64,000 bases of DNA from the NCBI RefSeq assembly GCF_049116555.1, contig NZ_JAGDYT010000012.1:1-64000 (forward strand), given 5' to 3'. The position numbers were made by a program, and so were the translations under genes. Within the stretch, counting starts at the first letter, position 1; each line of letters begins with the position of its first letter. The DNA comes from Maricaulis maris_C. Its GTDB lineage: Bacteria > Pseudomonadota > Alphaproteobacteria > Caulobacterales > Maricaulaceae. This document shows positions 62,665 to 64,000 of this stretch, piece after piece. Under the pieces are notes generated by a model, which worked only from the letters and a program-made list of their open reading frames with translations, was not told where the DNA came from and did no database searches.

Positions 62665-63665
62665 CAAGCCGTCTCCAGCGTGAAGGGTCGCGCCAAAAGG
62701 GTCTCGATGGCGTCATCCACGCTCGCCCGACCGGCGAGGATCTCGTTGACCGCTTCGCAGATCGGCATTTCGACGCCATGGCGGCGCGCGAGCTCGACCA
62801 CGGCGGGGGCACTGGCAACGCCTTCGGTGACTGCGCGGCGGCTGGCCATGATGTCATCCAGCGACACGCCCCGGCCAAGCGCCAGCCCGCACGACATGTT
62901 GCGCGATTGCGGTGAGGAGCAGGTCAGGACCAGATCGCCCAGACCGCAAAGGCCCGCCAGCGTCTCGCGCTGGGCGCCCAGCGCCAAAGCCAGCCGCGTC
63001 ATCTCGGCAAAGCCGCGCGAAATCAGGGCCGCATGCGCGGACTTGCCCAGACCCTTGCCTTCGGAAATCCCGCAACCAATGGCGAGCACATTCTTCACCG
63101 CGCCGCCTATCTCCGCGCCGATCAGGTCGGTCGCGAGATAGGGTCGGAAACGCGGCGTCCCCAGGGCCTCGATGAGCTGATTGCCCACCGCCTCGTCGGC
63201 ACAGGCCAGCGTCACGGCTGTCGGCAGGCCCTGGGCGGTATCGATCGCGAAGCTTGGTCCCGACAGGACGGCCGGCAGTGCCGCGGGAATGGTCTCCTTC
63301 AACACCTGGGTCATCATCGACAGGGAGGATTGCTCAATCCCCTTCGCACACAGAATGATTGGAAGACCGGGCCGCGCATAGGGCAGGAACGCTTCCAGCA
63401 CGCGCCGCAAATGTTGCGCGGGTGCGACAGCCAGGATCGCGTCGCAGGCATCAAGGTCGGAAATCGAGGTCGTGGCCTCAATGGCCTCGCTCAGCTTGAC
63501 GTCAGGAAGATAGATCGTGTTTTCGTGCTTGGTGTTTACCGCATCTGTGACATCCTGCTCGAAGGACCACAGGGTCACGTCCCGCCCCGCCTTCGCCGCT
63601 GTCTGCGCCAGGGCTGTGCCCCAGGCGCCGGCGCCAATCACGCCGATGCTCTGATACTCACTCAT
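62664..63665 (-). CDS. gpsA: glycerol-3-phosphate dehydrogenase [NAD(P)+]
   Basis: Makes sn-glycerol-3-phosphate for phospholipids. 333 aa with GVIGAGAWGTALAQTAAKAGRDVTLW (NAD-binding), ILCAKGIEQSSLSMM, VLSGPSFAIDTAQGLPTAVTLA and the catalytic Lys/Asp segment GGAVKNVLAIGCGISEGKGLGKSAHAALISRG. The ATG overlaps the tsaD stop (ATGA). Confidence 0.96.
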   Translation of the reverse strand: MSEYQSIGVIGAGAWGTALAQTAAKAGRDVTLWSFEQDVTDAVNTKHENTIYLPDVKLSEAIEATTSISDLDACDAILAVAPAQHLRRVLEAFLPYARPGLPIILCAKGIEQSSLSMMTQVLKETIPAALPAVLSGPSFAIDTAQGLPTAVTLACADEAVGNQLIEALGTPRFRPYLATDLIGAEIGGAVKNVLAIGCGISEGKGLGKSAHAALISRGFAEMTRLALALGAQRETLAGLCGLGDLVLTCSSPQSRNMSCGLALGRGVSLDDIMASRRAVTEGVASAPAVVELARRHGVEMPICEAVNEILAGRASVDDAIETLLARPFTLETA

Positions 63666-64000
63666 GCCTTGGGTCCCTTTCGTCCGGAGCCGATAGCCGG
63701 GTCGGCCTTTGCCGACACCGCATCCAGCGGCCAGCGCGCCCGTGCCGGCGCATCAAGCCCGTCAATCTCGCCCCGCGCCAGCCTTTCCAGGCCGACCAGG
63801 GCAATCATGGCGGCATTATCCGTACACCATTTCATCGGCGGCGCGATCAGGCGGAAGCCCGCCGTCTCCGCCTCGACCTCGAGCGCCACACGCACGGCCT
63901 TGTTGGCGGCGACGCCGCCGGCCACGACCAGCGACATCGGCCGCGGGACATCCGGGTAGCGCTCGGCGAATATCGCCAAGGCACGGCGCGTCCGTCGGGC
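63662..64000 (-). CDS. tsaD: tRNA N6-adenosine threonylcarbamoyltransferase TsaD, C-terminal part
   Basis: The 3' end of tsaD; the 5' end lies beyond the right edge. Visible: RALAIFAERYPDVPRPMSLVVAGGVAANKAVRVAL and RLIAPPMKWCTDNAAMIALVGLERL, which carries the conserved CTDNAAMIA motif. TsaD catalyses t6A formation with TsaB and TsaE; tsaE is also in this window. Confidence 0.95.
   Translation of the reverse strand, partial: ARRTRRALAIFAERYPDVPRPMSLVVAGGVAANKAVRVALEVEAETAGFRLIAPPMKWCTDNAAMIALVGLERLARGEIDGLDAPARARWPLDAVSAKADPAIGSGRKGPKA

Overview
The window is about 64 kb of a high-GC alphaproteobacterial chromosome, most likely Caulobacterales/Maricaulales (Maricaulis- or Oceanicaulis-like). 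The main clues are a DivL-type kinase with Tyr at the phospho-acceptor position, the divL-tsaE-amgK-murU-addB-addA-trxA cluster, a ChvI/ChvG pair next to a nitrogen-type PTS (EIIA and HPr), an aroA-cmk-rpsA-ihfB block, split trpF-trpB/trpA genes followed by accD-folC, and many small exported Caulobacter-type proteins. This assignment is inference from gene content; no search was run.

Layout. (1) 1-4930: visibly lower-GC DNA with a very large membrane-anchored protein (minus strand, running off the left edge) and a divergent PhoD-like phosphatase. It ends exactly at the 3' side of tRNA-Ala(GGC), as tRNA-associated islands do. (2) 5130-12361: a FYDLN_acid (TIGR02300) protein, aroA-cmk, rpsA, ihfB, a SprA-related protein, a LysR regulator and small proteins. 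(3) 12507-18698: trpF-trpB, a BrnT/BrnA toxin-antitoxin module, a displaced second copy of the trpB 3' end, an unknown gene, then trpA-accD-folC. (4) 18787-32819: S41 peptidase; then on the minus strand divL, tsaE, amgK, murU, addB, addA and trxA, tightly overlapped, with a ferredoxin on the plus strand between divL and tsaE; then a TonB-C lipoprotein. (5) 33026-41813: a membrane protein with a long acidic tail, the chvI-chvG-EIIA-HPr run without hprK, a 566-aa conserved-looking unknown, a DUF1214/DUF1254 pair and an NTF2-like exported protein. (6) 41978-54863: membrane-bound AraC regulator, S9 peptidase, dapF, exported proteins, a siderophore receptor with a good Fur-box match, SDR, isoaspartyl peptidase, SpoU methylase and an IalB-like protein. 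(7) 54950-64000: rlmN, an ABM-GNAT fusion, a chemotaxis receptor operon, an exported methyltransferase, creatininase, a kelch gene broken by an in-frame TAG, and a tightly coupled tsaD-gpsA-yciI-Rieske run on the minus strand.

How the genes fit together. Housekeeping functions dominate: aromatic amino-acid, tryptophan, fatty-acid and folate synthesis, translation, tRNA t6A modification (tsaE, tsaD), recombination (addAB), MurNAc recycling (amgK, murU) and envelope sensing (chvIG with PTS proteins). The most unusual local structure is the trp operon interrupted by BrnTA, with the trpB 3' end present twice (59 bp, 46 matches). Five NN runs interrupt genes. At least three of them sit where conserved family sequence is missing, so they look like unsized assembly gaps rather than two ambiguous bases.
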